Source: Billgrantia aerodenitrificans (GTDB lineage: Bacteria; Pseudomonadota; Gammaproteobacteria; Pseudomonadales; Halomonadaceae). From it: 64,000 bases of DNA. The position numbers and the translations under genes are program-made. Where the stretch lies: assembly GCF_021404405.1 (NCBI RefSeq), contig NZ_JABFTV010000005.1:327979-391978 (forward strand), given 5' to 3'. Below, piece by piece: positions 33,606 through 42,810 of this stretch (within the stretch, counting starts at the first letter, position 1; the number at the start of each line of letters is the position of its first letter). Below the pieces are notes generated by a model. That model had not been told where the DNA came from. It saw only the letters and a program-made list of their open reading frames with translations, and searched no databases.

Positions 33606-35000
33606 ATGGGAAGAACACTTTTCGACAAGATATGGGAGTCGCATGTCATCAGCGAACGAGACAATGGCACTGCACTCCTTTTCATCGACCGCCACCTAGT
33701 TCACGACGCCACAGCGCAAGCATTCGACCAGCTCAAGAGCGAGGGACAGAAGGTAAGAAGGCCCGACCTTACGTTCGGTATGGCCGACCATTACATTGCC
33801 ACTCATGACGACCCTGATCGCGACCCCGTGCATGACGCCATGGTGACGACACTGGCAGAAAATGCTCGCGAGCAGGGAATCACCTCCTTCGGAGCGAATG
33901 ATGAGCGCCAGGGGATCGTACACGTAGCGGGTCCCGAGCTGGGGCTGACCCTGCCAGGCACTCTGCTCGTTTGCGGCGATAGCCATACCTCCACCCACGG
34001 CGCATTAGGCGCACTGGCATTTGGCATCGGTGCCTCTGAGGTCGCTCATGTACTGGCCACACAGACGCTTTGGCAGCAGCGCCCCAAGACAATGCGGATC
34101 CGCATCGATGGAGAACTGGGAGTGCATGTCACGGCAAAAGACCTGATCCTCACCATCATCAGAACCATCGGTGCCAATGGTGGTGCCGGGTATGTCATTG
34201 AATATGCGGGTGAGGCCATAGACAACCTGTCGATGGAGTCACGTCTTACGCTATGCAACATGTCGATAGAGGCCGGCGCTCGGGGCGGCATGATTGCACC
34301 CGATGAAACCACGTTTGCATATTTGAAGGGCAAGCCCTTTGCGCCACAAGGAGAGCTTTTCGAACGTGCCGTAGAAGCATGGCGAGGCCTCAAGAGCGAT
34401 GACGATGCCCATCATGACAAGGAAGTTGCCATAGATGCCCGCTCGATTGCCCCCACGGTAACCTGGGGAAATTCCCCCGAAACGGCCCTGCCCATTACCG
34501 GTCACATTCCGGACCTTGGAGACATCGAGACAAGCAAGATGGAGCAATACCAAGCCACCATCGAGTACATGGGTCTCGAGCCGGGTGCGAAACTCACTTC
34601 TCTGAAAGTCGACCGGGTATTCATCGGCTCCTGCACCAATAGCCGCCTGGAAGACCTTCGTGAAGCCGCGAAAATTGCAAAGCTTGGCAGAGCCAAAGTG
34701 CCTACTATCGTCGTGCCCGGTTCTCAGCAAGTCCGTCAGCAAGCAGAAAAAGAAGGATTGCACGAAATCTTTCACCAGGCAGGTTTCGAGTGGCGTGAGC
34801 CTGGTTGCTCCATGTGCGTTGCCATGAACGGCGATTCGGTACCAAGCGGTGCTCGTTGCGCATCCACCTCCAATCGCAACTTCGCTGGCCGCCAAGGCCC
34901 GGGAAGTCGTACGCATCTCATGAGCCCAGCAATGGCCGCCGCCGCTGCCATTACCGGTCACCTCACCGACGTCAGGGAGCTGGAGGGCACCAAATGCTAG
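33606..35000 (+). CDS. Aconitase-superfamily hydratase, large subunit (LeuC-like)
   Basis: The 464-residue protein matches bacterial isopropylmalate-isomerase large subunits along its length. The three Fe-S ligands are present: C343 (GSCTNSR), C401 and C404 (PGCSMC). The substrate region differs from LeuC: the usual DHN segment reads [13 protein letters not shown]. It would carry a [4Fe-4S] cluster and, with the small subunit encoded in overlap, isomerise or hydrate a dicarboxylic acid. No leuA or leuB is nearby and the next gene is an isocitrate-lyase-family enzyme, so a catabolic role (maleate, citraconate or dimethylmaleate hydratase type) is more likely than leucine synthesis (inference). 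An operator-overlapped promoter lies upstream. Confidence 0.88.
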   Translation: MGRTLFDKIWESHVISERDNGTALLFIDRHLVHDATAQAFDQLKSEGQKVRRPDLTFGMADHYIATHDDPDRDPVHDAMVTTLAENAREQGITSFGANDERQGIVHVAGPELGLTLPGTLLVCGDSHTSTHGALGALAFGIGASEVAHVLATQTLWQQRPKTMRIRIDGELGVHVTAKDLILTIIRTIGANGGAGYVIEYAGEAIDNLSMESRLTLCNMSIEAGARGGMIAPDETTFAYLKGKPFAPQGELFERAVEAWRGLKSDDDAHHDKEVAIDARSIAPTVTWGNSPETALPITGHIPDLGDIETSKMEQYQATIEYMGLEPGAKLTSLKVDRVFIGSCTNSRLEDLREAAKIAKLGRAKVPTIVVPGSQQVRQQAEKEGLHEIFHQAGFEWREPGCSMCVAMNGDSVPSGARCASTSNRNFAGRQGPGSRTHLMSPAMAAAAAITGHLTDVRELEGTKC

Positions 35001-35611
35001 CTTTTACCACTCACCGTGGACAGGCTCTGAGCCTGCCTTGGGAAAACATCGACACCGATCAAATCATACCGGCGCGATATCTACATCGGCCCCGTGAAGC
35101 CGGATACGAGGATCAACTCTTTCATGATCTGCGCTTTACGCCTGATGGCAAGCCGAAAGTAGGATTTCCCCTCAATGACCCCACCCAGGCAGAGTCGACT
35201 ATTCTCATTGCCGGGAGAAACTTCGGATGTGGTTCATCACGCGAGCACGCAGTATGGGCACTTCTCGATTATGGCTTTCGTGTCGTCATTGCTCCGGATT
35301 TTGGCGATATTTTTTTCAATAATAGCCTGAAGAACGGTCTCTTAGTGATTCGCCTGGATGAGCAAAGCATCCAGTCTCTGATGCATGAAGAAGGCCAACC
35401 CCAAATATTGACCGTTGACTTGCCTCAGCAAAGCATCATCAACAGCTCAGATTTACGTTTCCCCTTTGAAATCGATGCTTATCGAAAAGAAGCTCTATTA
35501 AAAGGCGAGTCGGAAATTCAAATGACTTATCGCCTGCTAGATAAAATCAAACAATTCGAAACACACCACATCAACGCCAACCCCTGGGTCGCAACACCAC
35601 CAGCATCATGA
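34994..35611 (+). CDS. Aconitase-superfamily hydratase, small subunit (LeuD-like)
   Basis: This encodes 205 residues, close to LeuD length. It has [15 protein letters not shown] at the start and the swivel-domain signature [17 protein letters not shown] (about residues 75-91). ATG 34994 overlaps the last codons of the large-subunit gene by 7 nt, typical of coupled subunits. It completes the active site of the large subunit. The substrate loop after NIDTDQIIP carries ARYLH, which differs from typical LeuD. A paralogous catabolic hydratase is favoured by the neighbouring lyase gene 46 nt downstream. A true LeuD cannot be fully excluded. Confidence 0.88.
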   Translation: MLAFTTHRGQALSLPWENIDTDQIIPARYLHRPREAGYEDQLFHDLRFTPDGKPKVGFPLNDPTQAESTILIAGRNFGCGSSREHAVWALLDYGFRVVIAPDFGDIFFNNSLKNGLLVIRLDEQSIQSLMHEEGQPQILTVDLPQQSIINSSDLRFPFEIDAYRKEALLKGESEIQMTYRLLDKIKQFETHHINANPWVATPPAS

Positions 35612-35657
35612 GGGTGCCGAAGGTGAACAATCGGTATATACAAAGGAGAAGTAAAAA

Positions 35658-36515
35658 ATGACAGCCAAGTCACTTAAAGAACAGCTTAACTCTGGCGAAA
35701 TCGTCGTTGCACCAGGCATCTATGATATGATTTCAGCCCTGATAGCCGATCGCATGGGCTTCAAGGCTCTCTACGTGACGGGTTATGGCACGGTTGCCTC
35801 TCACCTGGGCCTACCCGACGCCGGCATTGCCACTTACAGCGACATGGTCGGCAGAATCGCCACCATGGCGAAAATGACCGACACCCCCATAATCGCCGAT
35901 GCCGACACCGGCTATGGCGGCCTGCTCAACGTTCATCATACCGTACGAGGCTATGAGGAAGCCGGGGCATCCGCCGTTCAACTGGAAGACCAGGAATTCC
36001 CGAAGAAATGCGGTCATACGCCAGACCGTCGAGTCATCCCCTTGGAAGACATGGTGCAAAAGATCAAGGTCGCCTGCGATGCGAGGCGTAGCGACGATCT
36101 TGTGATCATTGCACGGACGGACTCGCGCACGGCATTGGGACTCGATGAAGCATTGAAGCGCGCGCAGGCCTACAGCGATGCGGGTGCCGACGTCATCTTC
36201 ATCGAATCGCCCGAGTCGGAGCAGGAAATGGAAACCATAGGCAAGCGCATCGACAAGCCGCTGATCGCCAACATGGTACCAGGGGGTCGTACACCATTAT
36301 TGTCAGCCGAAAAGCTGCAGTCGCTGGGCTTCGCTCTGGCCATCCACCCTGCCGCCGGCTTCCTGGCCACCGCCGCGGCGCTGGAAAAGAGCTATGCGGA
36401 CTTGAAGGAAAACGGCGACGTAACCGACGCTTCCCAGCTGTATAGCTTCAGTGAGTTCAATAAGCTGATTGGCTTCCCGGAAGTTTGGGAGTTCGAAAAG
36501 CATTATATGGGCTAG
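35658..36515 (+). CDS. Isocitrate lyase/PEP mutase-family C-C lyase
   Basis: The 285-residue protein has the ICL/PEP-mutase barrel signatures DADTGYGG (81-88, metal binding) and KKCGH (116-120). The catalytic Cys118 marks lyases such as methylisocitrate lyase, dimethylmalate lyase and oxaloacetate hydrolase, not phosphonate mutases. It should cleave a 2-hydroxy- or 2-methyl-malate-type acid to a 2-oxoacid plus a smaller acid. AAAGGAG precedes ATG 35658. Its place directly after a hydratase pair suggests the sequence: unsaturated diacid, hydrated diacid, cleavage to pyruvate plus a second acid. This parallels dimethylmaleate hydratase with dimethylmalate lyase (inference). A hairpin follows the stop. 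Confidence 0.9.
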   Translation: MTAKSLKEQLNSGEIVVAPGIYDMISALIADRMGFKALYVTGYGTVASHLGLPDAGIATYSDMVGRIATMAKMTDTPIIADADTGYGGLLNVHHTVRGYEEAGASAVQLEDQEFPKKCGHTPDRRVIPLEDMVQKIKVACDARRSDDLVIIARTDSRTALGLDEALKRAQAYSDAGADVIFIESPESEQEMETIGKRIDKPLIANMVPGGRTPLLSAEKLQSLGFALAIHPAAGFLATAAALEKSYADLKENGDVTDASQLYSFSEFNKLIGFPEVWEFEKHYMG

Positions 36516-36528
36516 CCTCTGCCGATGA

Positions 36529-36552
36529 CTCACCGGGCATTGGCCCGGTGAG
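36529..36552 (+). terminator. Terminator-like hairpin after the lyase gene
   Basis: CTCACCGGGC (36529-36538) and GCCCGGTGAG (36543-36552) form a perfect 10-bp stem with loop ATTG, followed by ATTTCC. It is a plausible intrinsic terminator, leaky because the U-run is short, and the AbrB-family gene starts 33 nt later. Confidence 0.7.
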
Positions 36553-36584
36553 ATTTCCATGCCCAGCCACTCAGGACTCACGGT

Positions 36585-37610
36585 TTGGACACCCATATTT
36601 CGAGTACGGCCCGAACCCTGGCTTTGGCCAGCCTGGGCGGGCTGGTCGGCAGCGCTGCCGGGCTTCCTGCAGGCTGGCTGCTTGGCGCCATCGGCGCAAC
36701 CTTGGCAGCCAGCCTCGCCGGCTTTCGCCTCCATTACCCCGGCGAGCTCCAGTCATTGGTCCTGGTACTAGTGGGGATCAGTATCGGCAGCTCCTTGAGC
36801 CCACGATTCTTCTCCGAAGCGGCTTCCTGGCTTCCCAGCCTGGCAGGGCTGATGGTCGCCATGCTCACCATCACGTTTACCGTCTCCTATACGCTTGCCA
36901 GACTTACCAAGCTCTCCGGGAATACCAGTTTTCTCTCAGCCTACCCCGGGCACATGGTGCTGATTCTGCAAACGGCATCGCAATACCCTTGCAATGTACC
37001 GCAAGTCACGATGATCCAGAGCATACGACTACTTTTTCTCGTCGTGCTTTTTCCGCTACTTGCACAAGGAGCCGTAGGCGAAAGAGTTCATCAAGTTCAG
37101 GGTACCCACTACACGGCACTCGCCCTGCTCGTTCTCGCAGCGGGCCTGGGCGCCGCCATATGTCAGCGCTGTCGGCTGCCTGCTGCCGCTCTCCTGGGTG
37201 CCATCTTGGGGGCGGCCCTGGTTTCCCTCAGTGGGTTCGAAGTGGGCAGGCTGCCCACGGGCCTGAAAGTAACGATCTTCATTCTGACCGGAGCGATGAT
37301 CGGAACACGCTTCACCGACAGCAGCCTCGGCAGAATGGCCAAGCTGCTGCCCGTGTCGTGTTTTTCCGTAGCGTTGACCCTGTTGGCAACCAGCGCGATC
37401 GCCTTTCCCATCAGCGTGGCAGCCGACATACCCTTTACCCAGCTGCTATTGGCCTACGCCCCCGGCGGTGCGGAAGTCATGGCCTTGATCGCTCTCGCAG
37501 TCGGTCACGACGCAGGGTTCGTCGGAATCCATCATTTGGCCAGGTTGATGTTCATGGCCCTCAGCTTTCCTCTGCTGCTCCGACTGATGATCAGCAAGTC
37601 GAGTGACTAG
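36585..37610 (+). CDS. AbrB-family (PF05145-type) integral membrane protein
   Basis: The 341-residue product is almost entirely hydrophobic, with about ten membrane segments in two halves that each begin with a Gly-rich P-A-G-W-L-L-G-A or P-A-A-A-L-L-G-A motif. This is the duplicated AbrB/PF05145 fold. Databases often label it an AbrB transcriptional regulator or ammonia monooxygenase, but the sequence is that of a membrane protein with no HTH. The best start is TTG 36585; no ATG or GTG in frame fits the first helix. It probably transports or exports a pathway compound, and the late YAPGGAEVMALIAL motif is typical of the family. It follows the lyase gene after a hairpin and converges on the alcohol dehydrogenase. 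Confidence 0.85.
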   Translation: MDTHISSTARTLALASLGGLVGSAAGLPAGWLLGAIGATLAASLAGFRLHYPGELQSLVLVLVGISIGSSLSPRFFSEAASWLPSLAGLMVAMLTITFTVSYTLARLTKLSGNTSFLSAYPGHMVLILQTASQYPCNVPQVTMIQSIRLLFLVVLFPLLAQGAVGERVHQVQGTHYTALALLVLAAGLGAAICQRCRLPAAALLGAILGAALVSLSGFEVGRLPTGLKVTIFILTGAMIGTRFTDSSLGRMAKLLPVSCFSVALTLLATSAIAFPISVAADIPFTQLLLAYAPGGAEVMALIALAVGHDAGFVGIHHLARLMFMALSFPLLLRLMISKSSD

Positions 37611-37617
37611 CGGCCGG

Positions 37618-37645
37618 CGGGCTGGGGTTTTACCCCCTCCGCCCG
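37618..37645. terminator. Hairpin between convergent genes
   Basis: CGGGC/GCCCG outer arms and GGGG-TTTTA-CCCC inner arms lie between the AbrB-family stop (37610) and the alcohol dehydrogenase stop (37656). An internal loop interrupts the stem. It could terminate transcription from both sides. Confidence 0.5.
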
Positions 37646-37655
37646 TATCGTGACC

Positions 37656-38816
37656 TCAATAGACAGTTCGATAGATCTCGAGAGCGTCCCGCTCCGTCAC
37701 TTCCCGAGGGTTGTTCACGAGCAAGCGCTGCTGCTGCATGGCGTCTGACGCCAACTCATCAAGAGAGGACTCGAGAACACCGACATCACGCAACCTGAGC
37801 GGCAGACCGCTTCTTTTAAGTAGGGCCTCGATGCTTGCAATAAAGCTTTCGCAATCGTCCACGTTAGAGCGGGAGCGCGCTTCTTGCGTGAAAATGGGAG
37901 CCAGCTCCGCGTAGAGATCGGCTGCCGTCACCGCATTGAAACGCAGTACTGCAGGAAGCACCAAGGCGTTGGATAGCCCATGGGGCACGTGGTAATGGCC
38001 CCCCAGCGGGTAAGCCAAGGCATGTACTGCAGCTACCGGAGCGTTGGCAAAAGCCTGCCCGGCCAAGCAGGAACCCAGCAGCATGGCTTGTCGCGCTTCC
38101 AGATCCCAGCCATCCTGCATGACCCGATCGATATGTGTGACGAGTAGGCGCAGAGCCTCCCTGGCGAGCGTATCTGACATCGGATTCTTGCGAATCTTGC
38201 TCGTGTAGGCCTCAATCGCATGCACCATGGCATCGATACCCGTCGCCGCCGTCACATGGCGTGGCAGCCCCACCGTCAGAGTGGCATCGAGTACGGCGAC
38301 ATCCGGGAGCAACACCGGCGAGACGATGCCCGATTTAGTCGTCTCGCCTGTCGTCACGATGGAGATGGGCGTCACCTCGGAGCCCGTACCTGCGGTCGTC
38401 GGCACCTGGACGAGTGGCAGCCTCTCGCCCTCGAGATTGCCCACCCCATAGGCCTCCTGCAGCGACTGGCGACAATGCAGATGGGCAAAGCATGCCACCA
38501 GCTTGGCAACATCCATTGAGCTGCCGCCGCCAAACCCGATGACCAGTTGGGCACGCATCCGCCTGGCCCGCTCCACCGCCTCGAGCACAACCGCTTCGGG
38601 AGGATCCGCCACGACGCCGTCGAACAGCTCGACCTTGGCTCCATACTTTTCGAGGTTTTCTATCGCCGGCCCCAGCAATCCTAGCTCGGCAATCCCCGGG
38701 TCCGTGACCACAAAGATACGCTCGGCCGAAAACTTGCCCACCACTTCGTGAAGACGCTCAGCCGCGCCATGTTCGACGATCAGCTGTCGCGTAGTATTGA
38801 AAACGAAACCTGGCAT
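37656..38816 (-). CDS. Iron-containing alcohol dehydrogenase
   Basis: The 386-residue protein is a group III (Fe-dependent) alcohol dehydrogenase. It has the dinucleotide loop GGGSSMDVAK (97-106) and the metal ligands D195, H199 (GIDAMVHAIEAY), H265 and H279 (HVPHG). It oxidises an alcohol or reduces an aldehyde or keto group with NAD(P)(H); maleylacetate-reductase-type activity is also possible in this family. The start at 38816 has GGAGG in range and overlaps the gntR stop as TAATG, so the two are translationally coupled. It is the last gene of tctCBA-gntR-adh, implying that the imported carboxylate or a product passes through a hydroxy/oxo step. Confidence 0.92.
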   Translation of the reverse strand: MPGFVFNTTRQLIVEHGAAERLHEVVGKFSAERIFVVTDPGIAELGLLGPAIENLEKYGAKVELFDGVVADPPEAVVLEAVERARRMRAQLVIGFGGGSSMDVAKLVACFAHLHCRQSLQEAYGVGNLEGERLPLVQVPTTAGTGSEVTPISIVTTGETTKSGIVSPVLLPDVAVLDATLTVGLPRHVTAATGIDAMVHAIEAYTSKIRKNPMSDTLAREALRLLVTHIDRVMQDGWDLEARQAMLLGSCLAGQAFANAPVAAVHALAYPLGGHYHVPHGLSNALVLPAVLRFNAVTAADLYAELAPIFTQEARSRSNVDDCESFIASIEALLKRSGLPLRLRDVGVLESSLDELASDAMQQQRLLVNNPREVTERDALEIYRTVY

Positions 38817-39490
38817 TATTCCTCCTCGCTCGTCCTGACAAGATCGCATGCTGCCATGATGTGCGACTTCATTATCGATGAGGACCAGTCACTATCACCT
38901 GCCGCTATGGCCGCTACGAGATCACGATGGTGTATCAAACTGCGCTGCTCATCCTTGGCCGAGAAGAATCGATACGACCGAATCAAGAAGCCGATATCCA
39001 TGAGAGACAGCGCCGTTTCCTCAAGCTTGGAATTGTCTGCCAGTTTCAGAATCTTGGTATGAAACTTTCTGTTCAATACCGACAGAGACTCGACCGTCTC
39101 AGGCGCCAACCGATAGCTTTCCATTTCCTCGCAGATCAGTTCGAGATCTCTGATATCCCTCGGCGTGGCATTTCGCGCCGCAAGCCCGGCGGCACAGCTT
39201 TCAAGGCAGGCCCTGACCTGAAATATCTCTATCGCGTCTTTCCTTGTCCAGCCACGCACCGCAGCACCGGAATTGGGATGAAACACCACGAATCCATCCT
39301 GGGCGAGGCGATGCAACGCCGTTCGCACGGGTGTTCTGCTGGTACCCACCCGATTTGCCAGCTCATCTTCACGAAGCCTGTCATTGGGCTGGTATTCACC
39401 GGCAAGAATCGCTTCGCGTATGATGATATAAGCCCTTTCAGGAGCGGGAAGGTTAGTGAATCTTGGGCTAGCTGTGTCTAAAACTTCCAT
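38816..39490 (-). CDS. GntR-family regulator, FadR/FCD subfamily
   Basis: This encodes 224 residues with an N-terminal winged helix (RLREDELANRVGTSRTPVRTAL) and an FCD ligand domain (LESCAAGLAARNATPRDIRDLE; later LNRKFHTKIL and HHRDLVAAI). FCD domains bind organic acids, often through a metal. ATG 39490 is preferred because AGGTGGG lies about 6 nt upstream; an earlier in-frame ATG at 39532 abuts the tctA stop. It sits between tctA and the alcohol dehydrogenase. The 10-mer ATTGGATACG, a variant of the TTGTATACAA-style FCD operator, recurs at the tctC, TauD and LeuC-like promoters. This protein is the natural candidate to bind it (inference). Confidence 0.9.
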   Translation of the reverse strand: MEVLDTASPRFTNLPAPERAYIIIREAILAGEYQPNDRLREDELANRVGTSRTPVRTALHRLAQDGFVVFHPNSGAAVRGWTRKDAIEIFQVRACLESCAAGLAARNATPRDIRDLELICEEMESYRLAPETVESLSVLNRKFHTKILKLADNSKLEETALSLMDIGFLIRSYRFFSAKDEQRSLIHHRDLVAAIAAGDSDWSSSIMKSHIMAACDLVRTSEEE

Positions 39491-39532
39491 ATTTTCCCAC
39501 CTTGCACGATATTTTCTCATTCCATAGATCAA

Positions 39533-41056
39533 TCAGGTACGCCTTGCATACCCCAGACTCTCTTTTGCATTACGATATATCTTAAAGGCGATAGGCGCCA
39601 AGCAGAACAAGATCATGCATAGCAGGATGAGGCTCACAGGTCGGTTCAGGAAAATGCCTATGGAGAGCTCACCCGCCCCCTGGAAGGTTCTCATCAACTG
39701 GCGATCCAGTATCGGGCCGAGGATGATACCGAGAATGACCGCTATCAGGGGGTAGTCATATTTTCTCATCAAGATTCCCAACGCTGCAAAAACGAGCATG
39801 ATCTTCACATCGAACATTTGCAGGCTGATAGCGTAAGTTCCCGCCACTGAAAATACAGCAATCAAGGGAATCAAAACGATAGTAGGTATATTGATTACCT
39901 TGGCTGCGTACAGCGATACCAGCAGACCAGCCATGAGCAGGAAGAAAGAAGCTACGACTTGCGCAAACATGATCCCGTATACGAGGCCCTGGTGATCGAT
40001 GAACAATCTCGGCCCGGGGATTAGCCCTTGCAGCATGAAGGCACCTACCATTACCGCAGTCGCTAAACCACCCGGAATGCCCAAGGACAGCATGGTAGCC
40101 AGAGCACCCCCTTCGGATGCATTGTTTGCCGACTCAGCGCTGATCAACCCCTCTTCCGCTCCCTTTCCAAATCCTTCCGGCTTCTTTGAGCTTCGCTTGG
40201 CCTCATTATAGCTTACGACGCTAGCCACGGTGGCACCAGCACCAGGCAGAGCGCCGATGATAACACCGATGGTGCTTGACTTTAACACTGTCAAGGGATG
40301 CTTCAAAACACGACCGAAACCGTAGAGAAGACTATGCAGATTTTTTTCACTTTCGCCTTTGCGTTTGCTTCCACCGGTAACGTAACGCTGCTGCAACATA
40401 TAGAACAGTTCTGAAAAACCGATCAGTCCTATCAAAGCCGGTATGACAGGAATGCCGTCCATCAATTCAAAATAACCGTGGGTACCACGAATTGCACCGG
40501 TCGACGTCATGCCTACGGTTCCCAACAGTACCCCAAAACCACCCGCGATGATGGCCTTGAGAAAGCTGTTATGTAACGCAGCAATAACCGTAAGCCCCAA
40601 CACACCCACCAGGAACAGTTCGGGCGGACCGAACATCAACGCAACCGTGACGATAAGCGGCATGACCAGAATCAGAAAGAAAGCACCGAGCAGGTTGCCC
40701 ATGGCGGATGAGGCGACTGCCATACCCAGTGCCTCACTCGCTCTTCCCTGCTTCGTCATTGGGTTACCGTCAAAGCCTGTCACGATAGCCTGGGGAGAGC
40801 CCGGTATGTTCAGCAGAATCGAGGAGATGGAGCTGCCGAAATTCCCTCCCGCATAAATGGCAGTGAGAAATGCTATCCCCAGAACCGGGCTCATTGGGTA
40901 AGTCAGCGGCAGCATGATGCTGATGGCCAGAGGCGTACTGAACCCAGGAATGGCACCGGTAATGATTCCGAAAAACACTCCTAAAAGAATAATGGACATG
41001 ACCTTCCAATCGGCAAGAAGGCCAAGACCCTCCAAGATAGGAGCAGCATCGAACAT
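39533..41056 (-). CDS. tctA: Tripartite tricarboxylate transporter permease TctA
   Basis: The 507-residue inner-membrane protein has about 12 helices and the TctA signatures GAIPGFSTPLAISIMLPLTY near the start, NIPGSPQAIVTGFDG, and GALPGAGATVASVVSYNEAK in the second half. It is the large permease of a TTT system, which takes up carboxylates with the help of the periplasmic TctC protein. GGAG precedes ATG 41056, 21 nt after tctB. The gene is followed by the FCD regulator and the alcohol dehydrogenase. Confidence 0.95.
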   Translation of the reverse strand: MFDAAPILEGLGLLADWKVMSIILLGVFFGIITGAIPGFSTPLAISIMLPLTYPMSPVLGIAFLTAIYAGGNFGSSISSILLNIPGSPQAIVTGFDGNPMTKQGRASEALGMAVASSAMGNLLGAFFLILVMPLIVTVALMFGPPELFLVGVLGLTVIAALHNSFLKAIIAGGFGVLLGTVGMTSTGAIRGTHGYFELMDGIPVIPALIGLIGFSELFYMLQQRYVTGGSKRKGESEKNLHSLLYGFGRVLKHPLTVLKSSTIGVIIGALPGAGATVASVVSYNEAKRSSKKPEGFGKGAEEGLISAESANNASEGGALATMLSLGIPGGLATAVMVGAFMLQGLIPGPRLFIDHQGLVYGIMFAQVVASFFLLMAGLLVSLYAAKVINIPTIVLIPLIAVFSVAGTYAISLQMFDVKIMLVFAALGILMRKYDYPLIAVILGIILGPILDRQLMRTFQGAGELSIGIFLNRPVSLILLCMILFCLAPIAFKIYRNAKESLGYARRT

Positions 41057-41077
41057 AAAAAATCTCCGACCAAGCGG

Positions 41078-41563
41078 TTAAAATAGAATTCCTTTAGGAA
41101 GCGGGATGCTCAGCCACATATCGAAAGTCAAATGAATGAACAGAGCCGTTCCTGCGGGAAAAATTACAATAATCAGCCAAGATTTAACGGAGAAAAAAAT
41201 CAAAAGCAATGCCATATAGAGCCAGGATGAGATCACGAAACCCACCCACTCAATTCCAAACACATAAGCCACTGTCAGCACCGCAAACGACACCGTTGCT
41301 GCTTTGTTGGTGATTTTTCTCTCGCCTGCTTCGCTGCCGGAAGCGGATACTGGCTTACCAATCAGCAAGCTATACACGTAAGCAGCTACCAGAATGGTAA
41401 ACGCCACGACTATAACGAAATATACCGGCTGAATGAGCAGCAAGTTAACTTCACGCCTTGGCAACCCGCTTACTTCCATGTAATAGTAAGTTGCGTAAGC
41501 CAGCATGATAGAAGGAACGATAAACTCACCGCCCTTCTTTCCCAACTGCCTTAAAAAATCCAT
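41078..41563 (-). CDS. tctB: Tripartite tricarboxylate transporter small subunit TctB
   Basis: This is a 161-residue protein with four predicted membrane helices and the usual TctB layout, lying between tctC and tctA. The long loop after helix 2 (KPVSASGSEAGERKITNKAA) is cytoplasmic or periplasmic and polar. It forms the membrane complex with TctA. A hairpin separates it from tctC. Confidence 0.88.
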   Translation of the reverse strand: MDFLRQLGKKGGEFIVPSIMLAYATYYYMEVSGLPRREVNLLLIQPVYFVIVVAFTILVAAYVYSLLIGKPVSASGSEAGERKITNKAATVSFAVLTVAYVFGIEWVGFVISSWLYMALLLIFFSVKSWLIIVIFPAGTALFIHLTFDMWLSIPLPKGILF

Positions 41564-41605
41564 AAGCGTTCATCCCATAAAGCAATTAGTGCGTGCCAAG
41601 GAAAA

Positions 41606-41629
41606 GGAGAGGCGCGCTAGCGCCCCTCC
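41606..41629 (-). terminator. Attenuator hairpin after tctC
   Basis: GGAGAGGCGC (41606-41615) pairs with GCGCCCCTCC (41620-41629) with one mismatch and a GCTA loop, 7 nt after the tctC stop. On the minus strand the stem is followed directly by a TTTTCC tract. This is a good partial terminator between the binding-protein gene and tctBA. Confidence 0.7.
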
Positions 41630-41636
41630 CTATCGA

Positions 41637-42638
41637 TCAGTTTCCTGACAGCATATCGCCGTATCTTTCCACGACCTCATGGATTTCATAAATAATTTCC
41701 TTCGACTCTTCAGGCCCGTAGTAGCCTGAAATCAAGTCGGAGCCGAGGTTTTCGATATGTGCCTGGTAAGCATCGCTGTTGAACACTTCCTGGTAGCTTG
41801 CAACGATGGCTTCGAAAGCTTCAGGGTTTTCCTCAGCAAAGCTGGTATGTACGGCAAGAAAGCGGTTATCGCCAATGGCGGGAAGGTCCGCCTCTGGAAA
41901 GGCTTCGTTCACCGGCGGGGCATCCGGCCAGCCAGGGAATGTCTCATGTGAAGAAACGGCCAGCACACGCACCTGATCACCGAGTGTCATATCGCCATAT
42001 GCCGAAGAAAACGCGGCATCGGAGTGACCGCCAAGCAGATCCGTGCGCTGCTCGCCACCACCATCGAAGGTCACGATATTGGGATTCAGATCCAGCGTAT
42101 CGAGAAATGCCAGGCCAAAGAGGTGCGTTCCAGAGCCGGTCGCCATGGACATGGTAACGCTACCCGGGTTCTCGCGAATGCTCTCGACCAGCTCTTCGAT
42201 GGTTTCATAGGGAGAGTCGGCACGAACGACGATCGAGGTATAGTCGCGCTGCTCGATATTAATGAAGGTGAAGTCGTCCAGATCGAAATCGGCACCTTGA
42301 GCCACGATGTTCATGCTCAAGGTCGGCTGAATGCCTGCGAACAGGTAGTGACCGTTGGACGGAGAACCGAGAAACGTTCTGGAGCCCAGCAAGCCTGAAG
42401 CCCCACCACGGTTGTCCACGATCATGGCGTAGTCGTGAAACTCCTCCCAATGCTGGGTCAACCCGCGCGCAAAACGATCGATGGAGCCACCTGCACTAAA
42501 AGGCAGGATGAGCCTGACGTTTTCCGTCGGCCATTCGGCAGCATTGGCGGAAAAGGCTGCTCCCGGCGCTGCGGCCACGAGGATAGCGCCGGCAAAGAGC
42601 GCCTTGGCGGTCGTTTTCATCTTGGGCTGGACAGTCAT
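41637..42638 (-). CDS. tctC: Tripartite tricarboxylate transporter substrate-binding protein TctC
   Basis: The 333-residue protein has a signal peptide ending ANA-AEWP. The mature part shows Bug/TctC-family features: VRLILPFSAGGSIDRFARGL, VIVDNRGGASGLLGS-like text near residue 75, and MSMATGSGTHLFGLAFL. It captures a carboxylate in the periplasm for TctAB. GGAG lies 5 nt before ATG 42638. The predicted promoter (42782-42810) carries the regulatory 10-mer in its spacer. It is the first and probably most abundant product of tctCBA-gntR-adh. Confidence 0.92.
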   Translation of the reverse strand: MTVQPKMKTTAKALFAGAILVAAAPGAAFSANAAEWPTENVRLILPFSAGGSIDRFARGLTQHWEEFHDYAMIVDNRGGASGLLGSRTFLGSPSNGHYLFAGIQPTLSMNIVAQGADFDLDDFTFINIEQRDYTSIVVRADSPYETIEELVESIRENPGSVTMSMATGSGTHLFGLAFLDTLDLNPNIVTFDGGGEQRTDLLGGHSDAAFSSAYGDMTLGDQVRVLAVSSHETFPGWPDAPPVNEAFPEADLPAIGDNRFLAVHTSFAEENPEAFEAIVASYQEVFNSDAYQAHIENLGSDLISGYYGPEESKEIIYEIHEVVERYGDMLSGN

Positions 42639-42774
42639 GCCTGCTCCTCTCTTTCTATTGTTTTTGCGATTGTTTGCGATCGTTTTACGTTCGCTTCATG
42701 TGCCATTTAGAAATTGTTCTTGGCGATACGAGCGATTCGGGCGGGTTCTACCCTGACCAAAGTCGCCCTGACTT

Positions 42775-42810
42775 GTATCCCAAACTAGTTTATTGGATAC
42801 GATCAGTCAA
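42775..42810 (-). promoter_or_regulatory. tctC promoter with inverted GGATAC operator pair
   Basis: On the minus strand TTGACT (42810-42805) and TAGTTT (42787-42782) are 17 nt apart. The spacer contains CGTATCCAAT exactly 3 nt after the -35 box, as at the TauD promoter. A facing half-site GTATCC (42775-42780) and GGATAC (42795-42800) form an inverted pair about 20 bp apart, two helical turns. Confidence 0.6.

Noticed and set aside
33503..33808. A 101-codon frame starting in the TauD/LeuC-like gap
   Set aside because: It runs out of frame through the LeuC-like N-terminus; the repeat-encoded start is explained by the leader duplication.
33606..35611. leuC-leuD of leucine biosynthesis
   Set aside because: No leuA or leuB; catabolic neighbours, shared operators with transporter operons and altered substrate-loop residues favour a catabolic paralogue. 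Not excluded outright.
36585..37610. AbrB transcriptional regulator
   Set aside because: The protein is a multi-helix membrane protein without a DNA-binding domain; the common database name is misleading.
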